Source of the DNA: Octadecabacter algicola
GTDB lineage: Bacteria; Pseudomonadota; Alphaproteobacteria; Rhodobacterales; Rhodobacteraceae
DNA: 64,000 nt
NCBI RefSeq assembly: GCF_021532625.1
Contig: NZ_JAKGAR010000003.1
Location: forward strand, 186,001 to 250,000
Direction: 5' to 3'
Shown: one piece after another, positions 37,637-46,460 of the stretch
Numbering within the stretch: the stretch's first letter is position 1
How the letters are laid out: the number at the start of each line of letters is the position of its first letter
Program-made: the position numbers and the translations under genes
Notes under the pieces: model-generated
What the model was told of the DNA's origin: nothing
Databases searched by the model: none
What the model saw: the letters and a program-made list of their open reading frames with translations, nothing else

Positions 37637-38328
37637 GGGTCGGCTCCTTTCGTGAGTAAGATCATTGAGAAATAAGGTGCTTTTTCGGGCGCTTGAGCGA
37701 GCGGGCGCACAACCTGTTCAGGTAGTGTCGCACGTTCGATATATGTGGCATTTTCCGTCAACCCGAGGTCTTCGATAACCGTGCGGATCTTTGGAAGATG
37801 ACGTCCAACTTTCATGATTGCCACGGCTTCAGCGCCTGCAATTCGGTCGCGCAGTTCAGCTTCGTCCATCGGGCCGGGCAGGACGGTGAGGCGTTCATTA
37901 CGCGCAACGAGCGGCTGTTCAGAAGAAGCGGCACAGGCCGTCACAGACGTTACTCCGGGAACCACACGGACCTCGAAACGATCCTTGAGGCGTGCGTGGA
38001 TATACATAAACGAGCCGTAGAAAAACGGGTCGCCTTCGCATAGGCAGACAACGTCTTTGCCGTCTGACAGAGCCTCGGCAATCTGCGCAGCACCTTTGTC
38101 ATAGGCGGCCTGCGCAGGGGCGCGATCAACCGTCATAGGAACATCCATCACAATTTCTGTGGCATCCTTCGAGATCATATCAGCTGCGATCGAGCGCGCA
38201 AAACTGTCAGCGCCAGCAAGGGTCGGATAGGCAATGACGTTCGCGGCCTCAATCAAGCGGGCCGCGCGCAGCGTCATCAAATCAGGTGCGCCGGGGCCAA
38301 GGCCCACACCATACAGAATTCCGGTCAT
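37627..38328 (-). CDS. cobI: Precorrin-2 C(20)-methyltransferase
   Basis: A 233-aa SAM-dependent methyltransferase making precorrin-3A. The motifs ILYGVGLGPGAPDLMTLRAARLI, VCLCEGDPFFYGSFMYIHARL and VVPGVTSVTACAA are those of CobI/CbiL. The ATG at 38326-38328 overlaps the cobL stop (ATGA), so the longer upstream frame is not needed. It is coupled to cobL upstream and the CbiG-CobJ fusion downstream. Confidence 0.94.
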   Translation of the reverse strand: MTGILYGVGLGPGAPDLMTLRAARLIEAANVIAYPTLAGADSFARSIAADMISKDATEIVMDVPMTVDRAPAQAAYDKGAAQIAEALSDGKDVVCLCEGDPFFYGSFMYIHARLKDRFEVRVVPGVTSVTACAASSEQPLVARNERLTVLPGPMDEAELRDRIAGAEAVAIMKVGRHLPKIRTVIEDLGLTENATYIERATLPEQVVRPLAQAPEKAPYFSMILLTKGADPWL

Positions 38329-39530
38329 CGCTTGATCAGGCTCCATTGTGTGACGGGCATCGCCGGACGCCATCCGGTGAGTTTCCCAATCGGGTCAGCG
38401 CGGTGTGTCTGGATTTTCACAAGATCGCCGCCATGGGCTTTGCGTAGTTCTATCAACAGGGCTTCGGATTCCAACGTCACTACATTTGCGACGAGTCGAC
38501 CGAGAGGGCGCAGAGCGGCCCACGCAGCCTCAAACGTCTCATGCGACAAGCCACCTCCGATAAAGACAGCATCAGGTGGTGCAAGACCGTCGAGCGCAGC
38601 CGGAACTGTTCCGTCGATAATTTCCAGCTTCGGGGCACCTAAGGCGAGCGCATTTTGCGCAGCTAGTGCACGCCGATCAGCGCGAGGTTCGATGCCGACC
38701 GCGCGGGCGTAACGGGCCGCACGCATCCACTCGATGGCGACGCTCCCACAGCCTGTGCCGATGTCCCAAAGAAGTGCGCCGCGCATCGGCATGAGTTTGG
38801 CAACGGTCGCGGCGCGGACTTCTTGTTTGGTCATTGTCCCGTCAGATTGGAACAAGGCGTCTGCAAGGCCCGGGACGCGGGGCAAAAGCGCAGCATCAGG
38901 GGCAGCAACGCAGTCGATGGCCAGCGTATTGAAAGCGGGAACATCGTGAGACCAGCTATCGGCGATACCATCGAACCTTTTCTCACGGTCTCCACCCATC
39001 GCGGCAAGAACCGTCATCTTTGAGCCACCAAAGCCGCGATCCGTCAGAAACTTGGCGATCTGTGCGGGAGTTTCTGCGCCAGTCGTCAAGACTATAAGAC
39101 GCTGATCAGGTTGAATGAACGCGATCATTTGCTCAACGGGGCGACCATGCACCGTCAGTGTTTCTACGTCGGCCAAAGACCACCCCATGCGGGCAGCGGC
39201 AAGTTGAAACGCGCTCAACTGCGGGTGATAGACAAGTTGGTCAGCGGGGATCGAACGGCCGATGCGCGCGCCAACCGAAAACCAAAGGGGGTCACCTGTC
39301 ACCAGAACGACGGCACGACGGTTTTTCAGGGTCTCTAACGTGGAAATCATCGCATCAAAGGGCGAAGGCCAAGCAAGGCGTTCTGCGTTGGGGTTAACCG
39401 AAAGCGTGTGGTGGCGTTCGCCGCCGACAATCACATCAGCAGCCTCAACGACGGCGCGAGTGGCCGGCGTCAATCCGTCCATCCCATCTTCGCCGATGCC
39501 CACAATATGAAGCCAAGGTGCGTTAGGCAT
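38325..39530 (-). CDS. cobL: Precorrin-6Y C5,15-methyltransferase (decarboxylating)
   Basis: A 401-aa two-domain enzyme: an N-terminal CbiE-type methyltransferase (WLHIVGIGEDGMDGLTPATRAVVEAADVIVGG) and a C-terminal CbiT-type domain with the SAM motif LLWDIGTGCGSVAIEWMRAAR and DAVFIGGGLSHETFEAAW. It methylates C5 and C15 and decarboxylates the acetate side chain of ring C. The ATG at 39528-39530 overlaps the end of cobH by 8 bp; the longer frame runs antisense to nothing conserved and is not supported. Confidence 0.94.
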   Translation of the reverse strand: MPNAPWLHIVGIGEDGMDGLTPATRAVVEAADVIVGGERHHTLSVNPNAERLAWPSPFDAMISTLETLKNRRAVVLVTGDPLWFSVGARIGRSIPADQLVYHPQLSAFQLAAARMGWSLADVETLTVHGRPVEQMIAFIQPDQRLIVLTTGAETPAQIAKFLTDRGFGGSKMTVLAAMGGDREKRFDGIADSWSHDVPAFNTLAIDCVAAPDAALLPRVPGLADALFQSDGTMTKQEVRAATVAKLMPMRGALLWDIGTGCGSVAIEWMRAARYARAVGIEPRADRRALAAQNALALGAPKLEIIDGTVPAALDGLAPPDAVFIGGGLSHETFEAAWAALRPLGRLVANVVTLESEALLIELRKAHGGDLVKIQTHRADPIGKLTGWRPAMPVTQWSLIKR

Positions 39531-40164
39531 TCGAAATCTCCGGCAGACCTGCAGACAAGGCGTTGACGGCAGCGGACGCCATTGCGGAACCGCCTTTGCG
39601 CCCGCGAAGGGCGACGAAATCAACATCGCGCGGGTTGGCGGCAAGTTCAGCTTTCGATTCAGCCGCCCCGACAAAACCCACCGGGAAACCAAGGATTACA
39701 GCCGGTTTGGGGAACCCTTGGTCAATAAGATCAAGCAAGTGGAACAGCGCGGTCGGTGCATTGCCGATAGCGACAACGGCATCCTTTATATGGGGCTCCC
39801 AAAATTCCACAGCCGCTGCAGAACGTGTGTTGCCGATCTGCTTGGCATGATCTGGGGTGCGAGGGTCGTTCAGCGTGACGATGACGTCATTGTTCGCGGG
39901 CAGATACCGGCGAATGATACCCGCGCCAACCATTTCACAGTCGCACAAGATCGGCGCACCGTTTTGAAGTGCGTGATGCCCTGCAAAGGCCGCATCTGGC
40001 GAAAACGCCAGACGATCAGCGATTTCAACCATGCCGCAAGAATGAATCAAACGCGTGATAAGCGGGCGCAAGGCTTCGGGAAACCGCTCCAAGCGGGCCT
40101 CTTTTGTCACGGTCGCGAACGACTGTGCGTAGATCGCTGAAGGGTTGGTCTCATAGGGGCGCAT
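39523..40164 (-). CDS. cobH: Precorrin-8X methylmutase
   Basis: A 213-aa isomerase that moves the C11 methyl to C12, giving hydrogenobyrinic acid. The conserved IRLIHSCGMVEIAD (catalytic His in RLIHSCG), GAPILCDCEMVGAGI, GNAPTALFHLLDLI and GFPVGFVGAAESKAEL blocks are all present. It is 17 bp after cbiX and overlaps cobL. Confidence 0.96.
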   Translation of the reverse strand: MRPYETNPSAIYAQSFATVTKEARLERFPEALRPLITRLIHSCGMVEIADRLAFSPDAAFAGHHALQNGAPILCDCEMVGAGIIRRYLPANNDVIVTLNDPRTPDHAKQIGNTRSAAAVEFWEPHIKDAVVAIGNAPTALFHLLDLIDQGFPKPAVILGFPVGFVGAAESKAELAANPRDVDFVALRGRKGGSAMASAAVNALSAGLPEISNA

Positions 40165-40181
40165 TGTAGGCTTTCGGGCGA

Positions 40182-41393
40182 TTACGTCTTGGCTTTACGT
40201 GCGGATTCAGGCCCATGAGGGTGGTCCGCATGCGGGTAAGCCGCGTGATGATGGTGATCGTGGTCATGGTGGTGATCATGCCCGTGATCGTGGTGGTGAT
40301 GATGATGGTCATGACCAGCCGTTAGGCGACACATACCGGTACAGAAAGTGTCACACATTGTGCAGTCAGATACGTTCGAACCAGGGGCCGATGCGCCTTG
40401 GCCTTCAACGTGGTGGTGGTGGCTTTCTTGAACCGCGCCCACTTCACCCTCAAAGCCAAGAACTTGAGTGCGATATTTGCAGAGCACACAGGTTGACGGA
40501 GGGGTATCTGCAAACGCTGGGTGATTGCGTTGGTCTGGTGAGATATGACGATGCTCACCGTTGTCGAAGGCAAGAACCTGTTCACGATAACCGCAAATGC
40601 CGCAGTTGGGCGGAGGCGTCGCGTGAGTTTGCTCAATAATACGTTCCGCAAACGTTTCGAGAACTTTTGGATGATCGCCAAGGTAAGCCGCTTTGACGAA
40701 TTGGGTATCGGGGTTTTCGGCGGCAACTTGGTCGGTAAAACCATAGATACGGTCGATAAGGATGCCTGAGAACAAGAAGTACGGCGCGACGATAATACGT
40801 TTGTAGCCGAGCTTGGCCGCGTGGGTCAGGCAGGGTTCAACCAACGGAAAGGTTACACCAGAATAGCCGACTTCGAGCCAACCAAAGCCGAGGCCCTCTT
40901 GGAGCATACGGGCGATTTTAGAGACGTTACCGTTAGCGTCCGGATCAGACGCACCACGACCAATAACCACGAGGCAGGTGTCGTGACGATCAACGGGGCC
41001 GTATTTGGAATCGGCAGCAGCAATCGCATCGGTAATGCGTCCAGCGGCAGCGGCAATCATTTTCGGATCAACGCCAAGTTCGCGACCGTAACTGATCTGC
41101 ATGCCATGTTTAGCGGCGTAGGTATTCAGTACGGTAGGGATGTCATTTTTGGAATGCATCGCTGCGAACAGCATCCCGGGAACCGCCAGAATACGGGTGC
41201 ACCCGGCGTTGCGCAGCTTGTCTAGTCCATCACGGATAACGGGATTGGCGAATTCAAGATACCCGTATTCGGTCTGCCAATCATCCGGCAGATACGCCGG
41301 AAGCTTATCAGCGAGCGTAGCAAATTCATCAACGGCGGACTGACTACGGGAGCCGTGACCGCAAATCATCACGCCCGTCTTTTCAGTGCTCAT
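40182..41393 (-). CDS. cbiX: CbiX-type sirohydrochlorin chelatase with Cys/His-rich tail
   Basis: A 403-aa protein. Residues 1-250 form two CbiX/SirB chelatase halves: MICGHGSRSQSAVDEF with His13, and a second half ending in IVAPYFLFSGILIDRI. Beyond residue 255 there are CGIC (264-267), CVLC (302-305) and a cluster C344, C347, C351, C355, then a His/Asp-rich run (about 361-394). The tail could hold an iron-sulfur cluster and store or deliver cobalt or nickel. CbiX inserts cobalt early in the anaerobic route or iron for siroheme; here CobN, a late chelatase, is also encoded. It is coupled to the upstream DUF6732 gene. Confidence 0.9.
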   Translation of the reverse strand: MSTEKTGVMICGHGSRSQSAVDEFATLADKLPAYLPDDWQTEYGYLEFANPVIRDGLDKLRNAGCTRILAVPGMLFAAMHSKNDIPTVLNTYAAKHGMQISYGRELGVDPKMIAAAAGRITDAIAAADSKYGPVDRHDTCLVVIGRGASDPDANGNVSKIARMLQEGLGFGWLEVGYSGVTFPLVEPCLTHAAKLGYKRIIVAPYFLFSGILIDRIYGFTDQVAAENPDTQFVKAAYLGDHPKVLETFAERIIEQTHATPPPNCGICGYREQVLAFDNGEHRHISPDQRNHPAFADTPPSTCVLCKYRTQVLGFEGEVGAVQESHHHHVEGQGASAPGSNVSDCTMCDTFCTGMCRLTAGHDHHHHHHDHGHDHHHDHDHHHHAAYPHADHPHGPESARKAKT

Positions 41394-41614
41394 GCTGGGG
41401 CGCTTTCTTCTTCGATGTCGTCCTCGGAGGCGTCTTCTTCGGCTTGGGTATCATCAGATTTTTTGCGCGCGCCAAGGGCCGCTATGCCAACCGCAATGGC
41501 GATACCGCCCAATGCGATCCAGTGGCCATGGCCGGCAACCTCACCGATGTGGCCGATATGAGCTAACGCGGGGGATACCGCGAACGAAATGAAGAGTGCG
41601 AGGGTAAGGCGCAT
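41390..41614 (-). CDS. DUF6732 small membrane protein
   Basis: A 74-aa protein with a signal-like N-terminus ending in ALA, a histidine-rich stretch (HIGHIGEVAGHGHW) just after it, one hydrophobic helix (IALGGIAIAVGIAALGA) and a highly acidic tail (DDTQAEEDASEDDIEEE). The motif resembles the start of HupE-type metal permeases. It matches the small DUF6732 family. The stop overlaps the cbiX start (ATGA), so it is coupled to a cobalt or iron chelatase, and a metal-handling role is plausible but not shown. Confidence 0.75.
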   Translation of the reverse strand: MRLTLALFISFAVSPALAHIGHIGEVAGHGHWIALGGIAIAVGIAALGARKKSDDTQAEEDASEDDIEEESAPA

Positions 41615-41899
41615 TGGGGTCTCCTGATGTCACAAGCCAGAGAACCGCCTAGCGGTTTGGACGATATGCCCGCGCGGTTCCCTTTTTGGGTCAACCTTTT
41701 GGGCAACAACCTCTCTGGCCCTGTTGGGCGTCGTCTTTGGCGTTGGTAACCCGCGGGCGGCGGCTCTGCAAACGGATTCGCGGCGGTGAACGGTTTGAAT
41801 GCGACCTGTGCGCAGGCGCACCTTCGCTGCGCTGAAGGCGGGAATTGGTCAAATCGCACAGATGCTTTACGAGATGGGCAAGCTAAGAAGGAGCACGCT

Positions 41900-42880
41900 A
41901 TGGGACAATTGGTTGACGGCAAATGGCATGACGTTTGGTATGATACGAAATCGACCGGTGGTGCATTTAAAAGAACCACCGCGAAGTTTCGCAATTGGAT
42001 CACAGCTGACGGATCTGCTGGGCCGTCCGGTGACGGCGGTTTTCAAGCTGCATCCGGACGCTATCATTTGTACGTGTCGTATGCCTGTCCGTGGGCGCAC
42101 CGAGCGTTAGTTTTCAGGGCGCTAAAGGGGCTCCAAGACCACATATCCGTAAGTGCAGTGCACCCAGACATGTTGTCGGATGGTTGGACCTTTGAAACTG
42201 ACAGTCACGGAGCGACAGGTGATGATCTGTACGGGCTTACCTTTGCTCGGGATATTTACCTAAAGGCCGATCCAAAGGTCAGCGGCCGCGTCACAGTGCC
42301 GATCCTTTGGGACAAAGAACGCGAAACAATTGTGAGCAACGAAAGCTCCGAGATTATTCGCATGCTAAATTCGGCATTTAACGGGATCACCGGTAACACA
42401 GACGACTACTGGCCCGAAGATATGCGCCAAGCGATCGAGGATGTGAACGCGCGCATCTATGACACCGTCAACAACGGTGTCTACAAGTCCGGCTTTGCGA
42501 CCACGCAAGAGGCGTATGACGCTGCAGTTGTGCCCCTCTTCGAAAGCCTAGACTGGCTAGAAGAACGGCTTGGCCAAGGTCGCTATTTAATGGGGGATCA
42601 AATTACGGAAGCAGATTGGCGGTTATGGACGACTCTTGTTCGGTTTGATCCGGTCTATCACTTGCATTTCAAATGCAACAAAAAGCGCATTGTAGACTAC
42701 CCAAACCTTTGGGGATTCACGCGGGATTTGTATCAGGTCAAAGGCATCTCAGAGACCGTAAACATGAACCACATCGTCCGTCATTATCACTACAGTCACG
42801 ACACGATTAACCCGAACCGAATTATCCCGATCAATCCTGATTTGGACTTTATGACGCCTCATGGTCGCGAAACCGTTTGA
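41900..42880 (+). CDS. Glutathionyl-hydroquinone reductase
   Basis: A 326-aa glutathione transferase of the Xi (YqjG/EcmB) class. The active-site motif is SYACPWAHRALVFRAL, with the nucleophilic Cys, and the N-terminal FRNWITADGSAG and the later NESSEIIRMLNSAF and GQGRYLMGDQITEADWRLWTTLVRFDPVYHLHFKCNKKR segments are diagnostic. It reduces glutathionyl-hydroquinones. The ATG at 41900 has AAGGAG upstream, which decides against the longer frame. It is not linked in function to the flanking B12 genes as far as I can see. Confidence 0.92.
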   Translation: MGQLVDGKWHDVWYDTKSTGGAFKRTTAKFRNWITADGSAGPSGDGGFQAASGRYHLYVSYACPWAHRALVFRALKGLQDHISVSAVHPDMLSDGWTFETDSHGATGDDLYGLTFARDIYLKADPKVSGRVTVPILWDKERETIVSNESSEIIRMLNSAFNGITGNTDDYWPEDMRQAIEDVNARIYDTVNNGVYKSGFATTQEAYDAAVVPLFESLDWLEERLGQGRYLMGDQITEADWRLWTTLVRFDPVYHLHFKCNKKRIVDYPNLWGFTRDLYQVKGISETVNMNHIVRHYHYSHDTINPNRIIPINPDLDFMTPHGRETV

Positions 42881-42944
42881 TGTGATGGGTTGAAGAGACG
42901 GCAGGTTTGGGGTTGAAGTTACCGAACCAAATTAAGAGGCCGCC

Positions 42945-43316
42945 ATGACGACTTGGATTACGATCTGCGACACCTGCAAACGCTCCGGCTGGGAAGAAAC
43001 CGGCATGGAGAAGACAGACGGCGAGGCGTTGGCCGAAATGGTCGAAGCCGCCGCTGAGGGCACGAGCGATGTGCGCACGCGTCGCGTGTCCTGCACGATG
43101 GGATGTGATCGCGCCTGTAATATTACTGTACAGTCTAGCAGCAAGATCAATTATTCGCTGGGGACGTTTGAGGCCACAGCTGAGGACGCTGAAGCCATAG
43201 TTGAATATGCTGCAAAACACGCGGCATCCGAAACAGGTCAAGTGCCGTATCGCGAATGGCCGCAGGGCGTGAAGGGGCATTTCGTGTCCCGCCACCAACC
43301 GCTTCCAGATGAGTGA
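42945..43316 (+). CDS. DUF1636 family metal-binding-like protein
   Basis: A 123-aa protein of the DUF1636 family. Cysteines occur in ICDTCKRSG near residue 8-11 and in SCTMGCDRACNITV near residue 50-58, a 2+3 arrangement like thioredoxin-fold ferredoxins, so an iron-sulfur or other metal site is likely. The gene overlaps the start of cobC by 8 bp and so belongs to the DUF1636-cobC-cobD operon. Such association is common in this order, and a role in B12 metabolism is inferred only from that. Confidence 0.82.
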   Translation: MTTWITICDTCKRSGWEETGMEKTDGEALAEMVEAAAEGTSDVRTRRVSCTMGCDRACNITVQSSSKINYSLGTFEATAEDAEAIVEYAAKHAASETGQVPYREWPQGVKGHFVSRHQPLPDE

Positions 43317-44325
43317 AAAGCGCGACCACGGGGGCGGGTTAGACGCGGCAATTGCCAAATATGGAGGCAGCCGCAGCGATTGGCTGGACCTGAGTACGGG
43401 CATAAATCCGGTGCCCTATCCTGTGGGCAATATCTATCAAGAGGCATGGACCGCATTGCCCGATCAAGGCGCAATGGATCGGTTGCTGGCGGCCGCACGC
43501 TCGTTCTGGAATGTGCCCAAAGGCGCTGAAATTGTCGCCGCAAATGGTGCGTCTGCGATTATTGCCAAGGTTCCGTATCTAACTGGGATCAGTGGTGGCG
43601 CTTACATCCCCAAACCGACCTATAATGAACATGCGGCAGCGATTGCTGCATCAACCGAATGGTTCGAGACGAGCGATCCTGACGATGCGCCGTTGCATAT
43701 CTACGTTCACCCCAACAACCCCGACGGTCGCACATGGCCCGGCTCTCACATCGGTGGGCGGGCCTTAACTGTCATAGACGAAAGCTTCTGCGATATTATG
43801 CCAGAGCAGAGCCATGTTGCGCTGGCCGAGGATCAAGGGGTTCTAATCCTAAAGAGCTTCGGTAAGTTTTGGGGACTCGCGGGGTTGCGGCTCGGGTTTG
43901 CGATTGGCGCACCCAATACGCTGACTCCGGTGGACCGGATCAAAGTTCCGTTTCGAAAGGAAGAAGTTCTTCCAATGGCATCTCTGGCGGATCACTTGGG
44001 GCCGTGGGCCGTCGCCGGTCCTGCTCTGGAAATTGGTGCGCGGGCATTAGAAGACGTGGAATGGGCCGATGCGACACGGGCGCGCTTGATGGTGGATGCG
44101 GCGCGATTGGATCGCGTAATGACACAAGCTGGTGCTACAGTCGTGGGCGGCACAGATTTGTTCCGGTTATATGAAGTTTCGGACGCTGAAGCGGCACAAA
44201 AGCATCTGGCGCAAGGCCATGTGTGGTCGCGCATTTTTCCCTATTCAAAAACGTGGCTGCGGCTGGGGTTGCCAGCGCCAGATCGCTGGGCGCAGTTCGA
44301 ATCCGCTGTTGAAGGGCTGGCCTGA
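43309..44325 (+). CDS. cobC: Threonine-phosphate decarboxylase-like aminotransferase CobC
   Basis: A 338-aa PLP enzyme that provides (R)-1-amino-2-propanol phosphate for the nucleotide loop. The N-terminal [15 protein letters not shown] and [12 protein letters not shown] are typical of CobC/CobD lyases; the HPNNPDGR and [12 protein letters not shown] blocks precede the PLP lysine in [17 protein letters not shown]. It overlaps both DUF1636 (8 bp) and the cobD start (1 bp). Confidence 0.92.
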   Translation: MSEKRDHGGGLDAAIAKYGGSRSDWLDLSTGINPVPYPVGNIYQEAWTALPDQGAMDRLLAAARSFWNVPKGAEIVAANGASAIIAKVPYLTGISGGAYIPKPTYNEHAAAIAASTEWFETSDPDDAPLHIYVHPNNPDGRTWPGSHIGGRALTVIDESFCDIMPEQSHVALAEDQGVLILKSFGKFWGLAGLRLGFAIGAPNTLTPVDRIKVPFRKEEVLPMASLADHLGPWAVAGPALEIGARALEDVEWADATRARLMVDAARLDRVMTQAGATVVGGTDLFRLYEVSDAEAAQKHLAQGHVWSRIFPYSKTWLRLGLPAPDRWAQFESAVEGLA

Positions 44326-45257
44326 TGGCGTTGGTTCTGGCAATGGTGCTGGACGCAATTCTTGGTGAACCAAAATGGCTTTGGGACCGTTTCCCCCATC
44401 TCGCCGTGCTCATGGGCCGCTGCGTTTCGGCTCTTGATAAACGACTGAACGACCGTACCCGTGAGAAAGGTATCATAGCGGCGCTACTGCTTCTGATAGG
44501 AGCCCTAGCGCTCGGAACGTTGCTACAATCCCTTCCGGGGATCTGGATTGAAGTCATCCTAGGTGCTTTCCTGCTCGCGCAGCGGTCTTTAGTGGACCAT
44601 GTGCAAGCCGTAGCGACTGCCTTGCGCGTGTCGGTCGATGACGGGCGTTCTGCGGTGGCGATGATCGTTGGCCGCGATGTGCGCGACATGGACGAACCAG
44701 CGATCGCCCGCAGCGCTATCGAAAGCGCCGCAGAAAACCTGAGCGATGGTGTGATTGCGCCCGCCTTCTGGTTTGCCGTCGCAGGGCTACCCGGTATCTT
44801 GGCCTATAAGGTCATCAACACCGCAGATAGCATGATCGGTTATCGCACTGAGAAATACGAAGCATTTGGCTGGGCCGCAGCGCGGTTAGACGATGTATTG
44901 AACTGGATTCCCGCGCGGATTACGGCCCTGCTCCTTAGGGCGATTGCACCGAACCGCCCCACATGGGCCGCGATCCGGCGTGATGCGGCGCTGCACCGCT
45001 CCCCCAACGCGGGCTGGCCCGAGGCCGCGATCGCACCTGCTCTCGGCATCTCTCTCTCTGGGCCGCGTAGCTATGAAGGTGTGATGCAGGACTTCCCTTG
45101 GGTGAACCCAGAAGGGTCAAAGGACGCGGGCGCGGATAATATCGATGGCGCTATAACAATGCTTTGGAAAGCATGGGGAATCGCACTTTTGGTCATCGCT
45201 GTGATCGCTGCCGCGCCGTTTTTGGTTTGGCTTGCCGGATCGGCGCTTGCGGCCTGA
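44325..45257 (+). CDS. cobD: Adenosylcobinamide-phosphate synthase
   Basis: A 310-aa integral membrane protein (CobD of aerobic nomenclature, CbiB in Salmonella) that attaches aminopropanol to cobyric acid. The family start [27 protein letters not shown], the [24 protein letters not shown] loop, and the [37 protein letters not shown] stretch are all clear, with several hydrophobic helices. It is coupled to cobC. No terminator was seen after it; the lytic transglycosylase gene follows at 39 bp. Confidence 0.95.
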   Translation: MALVLAMVLDAILGEPKWLWDRFPHLAVLMGRCVSALDKRLNDRTREKGIIAALLLLIGALALGTLLQSLPGIWIEVILGAFLLAQRSLVDHVQAVATALRVSVDDGRSAVAMIVGRDVRDMDEPAIARSAIESAAENLSDGVIAPAFWFAVAGLPGILAYKVINTADSMIGYRTEKYEAFGWAAARLDDVLNWIPARITALLLRAIAPNRPTWAAIRRDAALHRSPNAGWPEAAIAPALGISLSGPRSYEGVMQDFPWVNPEGSKDAGADNIDGAITMLWKAWGIALLVIAVIAAAPFLVWLAGSALAA

Positions 45258-45296
45258 GGGGCATCCGTTAATTTGGACGAAACCTAAGGAGCCCCT

Positions 45297-46460
45297 ATGA
45301 TCCGATCCCTGACACTTGCGCTTTCCATTTTCGCCAGCGGCGCCACAGCCCAGACCTGCGGTGGCTCTTGGTCATCTTTCAAAGACGGGTTGGTTCAAGA
45401 GGCTGCGGCCCATGGCATTTCCCAGCAGCTGGCACAGGACTTTTTGGCTGGGGCACAACAAGACCAGGCGGTGTTGCAGGCAGATCGGTCTCAGGGATTT
45501 TTTCAACGCGACTTTATCGACTTTTCTAGACGGCTCATATCAAACAACCGCATTGAGAACGGCCGCGCTCAGGGACAACGTCAAGATGCAACATTCGATC
45601 GCATCGAAGCAGAATTTGGAATCCCACGTGGTGTTCTGCTAGCATTCTGGGCCTTTGAGACAGATTTCGGAGCTGTGCAAGGTGAATTCAACACGCGCAA
45701 TGCACTTGTGACTCTTGCCCATGATTGTCGCCGACCCGAGCTGTTCCGCCCACAGATTTTCGCCGCAATGGAGCTTTATGCGCGGGGCGATTTTGATCCT
45801 GACCACACGACCGGCGCTTGGGCCGGAGAGATCGGCATGGTCCAAATGTTGCCGGGCGACATCATCGAAAACGGTCGCGATGGCGATGGCGATGGCCACG
45901 TCACGCTTAAGACGTCGGCACCGGATGCGTTGATGTCTGGTGCAAGCGTGCTGGCGTCGTTGGGTTGGGTCGCAGGGCAGCCGTGGCTGCAAGAGGTCAC
46001 AGTACCAAGCGAAATGGATTGGTCACTCTCTGGAACAGAAGTGAAACGGTCGACCTCCGAATGGGCTGGCATGGGTGTCTCAGCCCGCAATGGATCGCTT
46101 CCAAATCTACAAGCGTCTTTGATCCTGCCAATGGGCCGTAAGGGGCCAGCGTTCCTCGCCTACCCGAACTTCGATGTCTACTTCGAGTGGAACCAGTCGT
46201 TCGTTTATGTGCTGACTGCTGCCTACTTTGGAACCCGACTGGAAGGCGCACCTGTCTACAATGCCGGCAATCCAGACACGGGTTTAAGTGGAGAACAGGT
46301 GCAACAGTTACAACGGAAACTGGAAGCGCGCGGGCACGACGTTGGCGGCGCTGACGGTATTATTGGTGCTCGCACAAGGGTCGCCATTCAGGCGGAACAA
46401 CAACGGCTGGGGATGCCTGCGGATGCATGGCCAACACCGGCACTCTTGAATGCGCTTTAG
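45297..46460 (+). CDS. Lytic murein transglycosylase, MltB family
   Basis: A 387-aa exported enzyme with a signal peptide ending around ATAQ (residue 19). The SLT/MltB domain shows the catalytic segment LLAFWAFETDFG with Glu, and GEIGMVQMLPGDIIENGRDGDGDGHV, a calcium-site-like loop. The last 60 residues are a peptidoglycan-binding domain (LSGEQVQQLQRKLEARGHDVGGADGIIGARTRVAIQAEQQ). It cleaves peptidoglycan to 1,6-anhydro-muropeptides. It starts with AAGGAG ahead of the ATG and ends against the glycosyltransferase gene. Confidence 0.93.
   Translation: MIRSLTLALSIFASGATAQTCGGSWSSFKDGLVQEAAAHGISQQLAQDFLAGAQQDQAVLQADRSQGFFQRDFIDFSRRLISNNRIENGRAQGQRQDATFDRIEAEFGIPRGVLLAFWAFETDFGAVQGEFNTRNALVTLAHDCRRPELFRPQIFAAMELYARGDFDPDHTTGAWAGEIGMVQMLPGDIIENGRDGDGDGHVTLKTSAPDALMSGASVLASLGWVAGQPWLQEVTVPSEMDWSLSGTEVKRSTSEWAGMGVSARNGSLPNLQASLILPMGRKGPAFLAYPNFDVYFEWNQSFVYVLTAAYFGTRLEGAPVYNAGNPDTGLSGEQVQQLQRKLEARGHDVGGADGIIGARTRVAIQAEQQRLGMPADAWPTPALLNAL

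Noticed and set aside
41615-41899. Possible second cobalamin riboswitch upstream of the DUF6732-cbiX operon
   Set aside because: A GGGAACC and GC-rich stems are present on the minus strand, but the conserved CCCGCxACTGTxA and GCCAGGAxACCTGCC blocks are missing, so it was not called.
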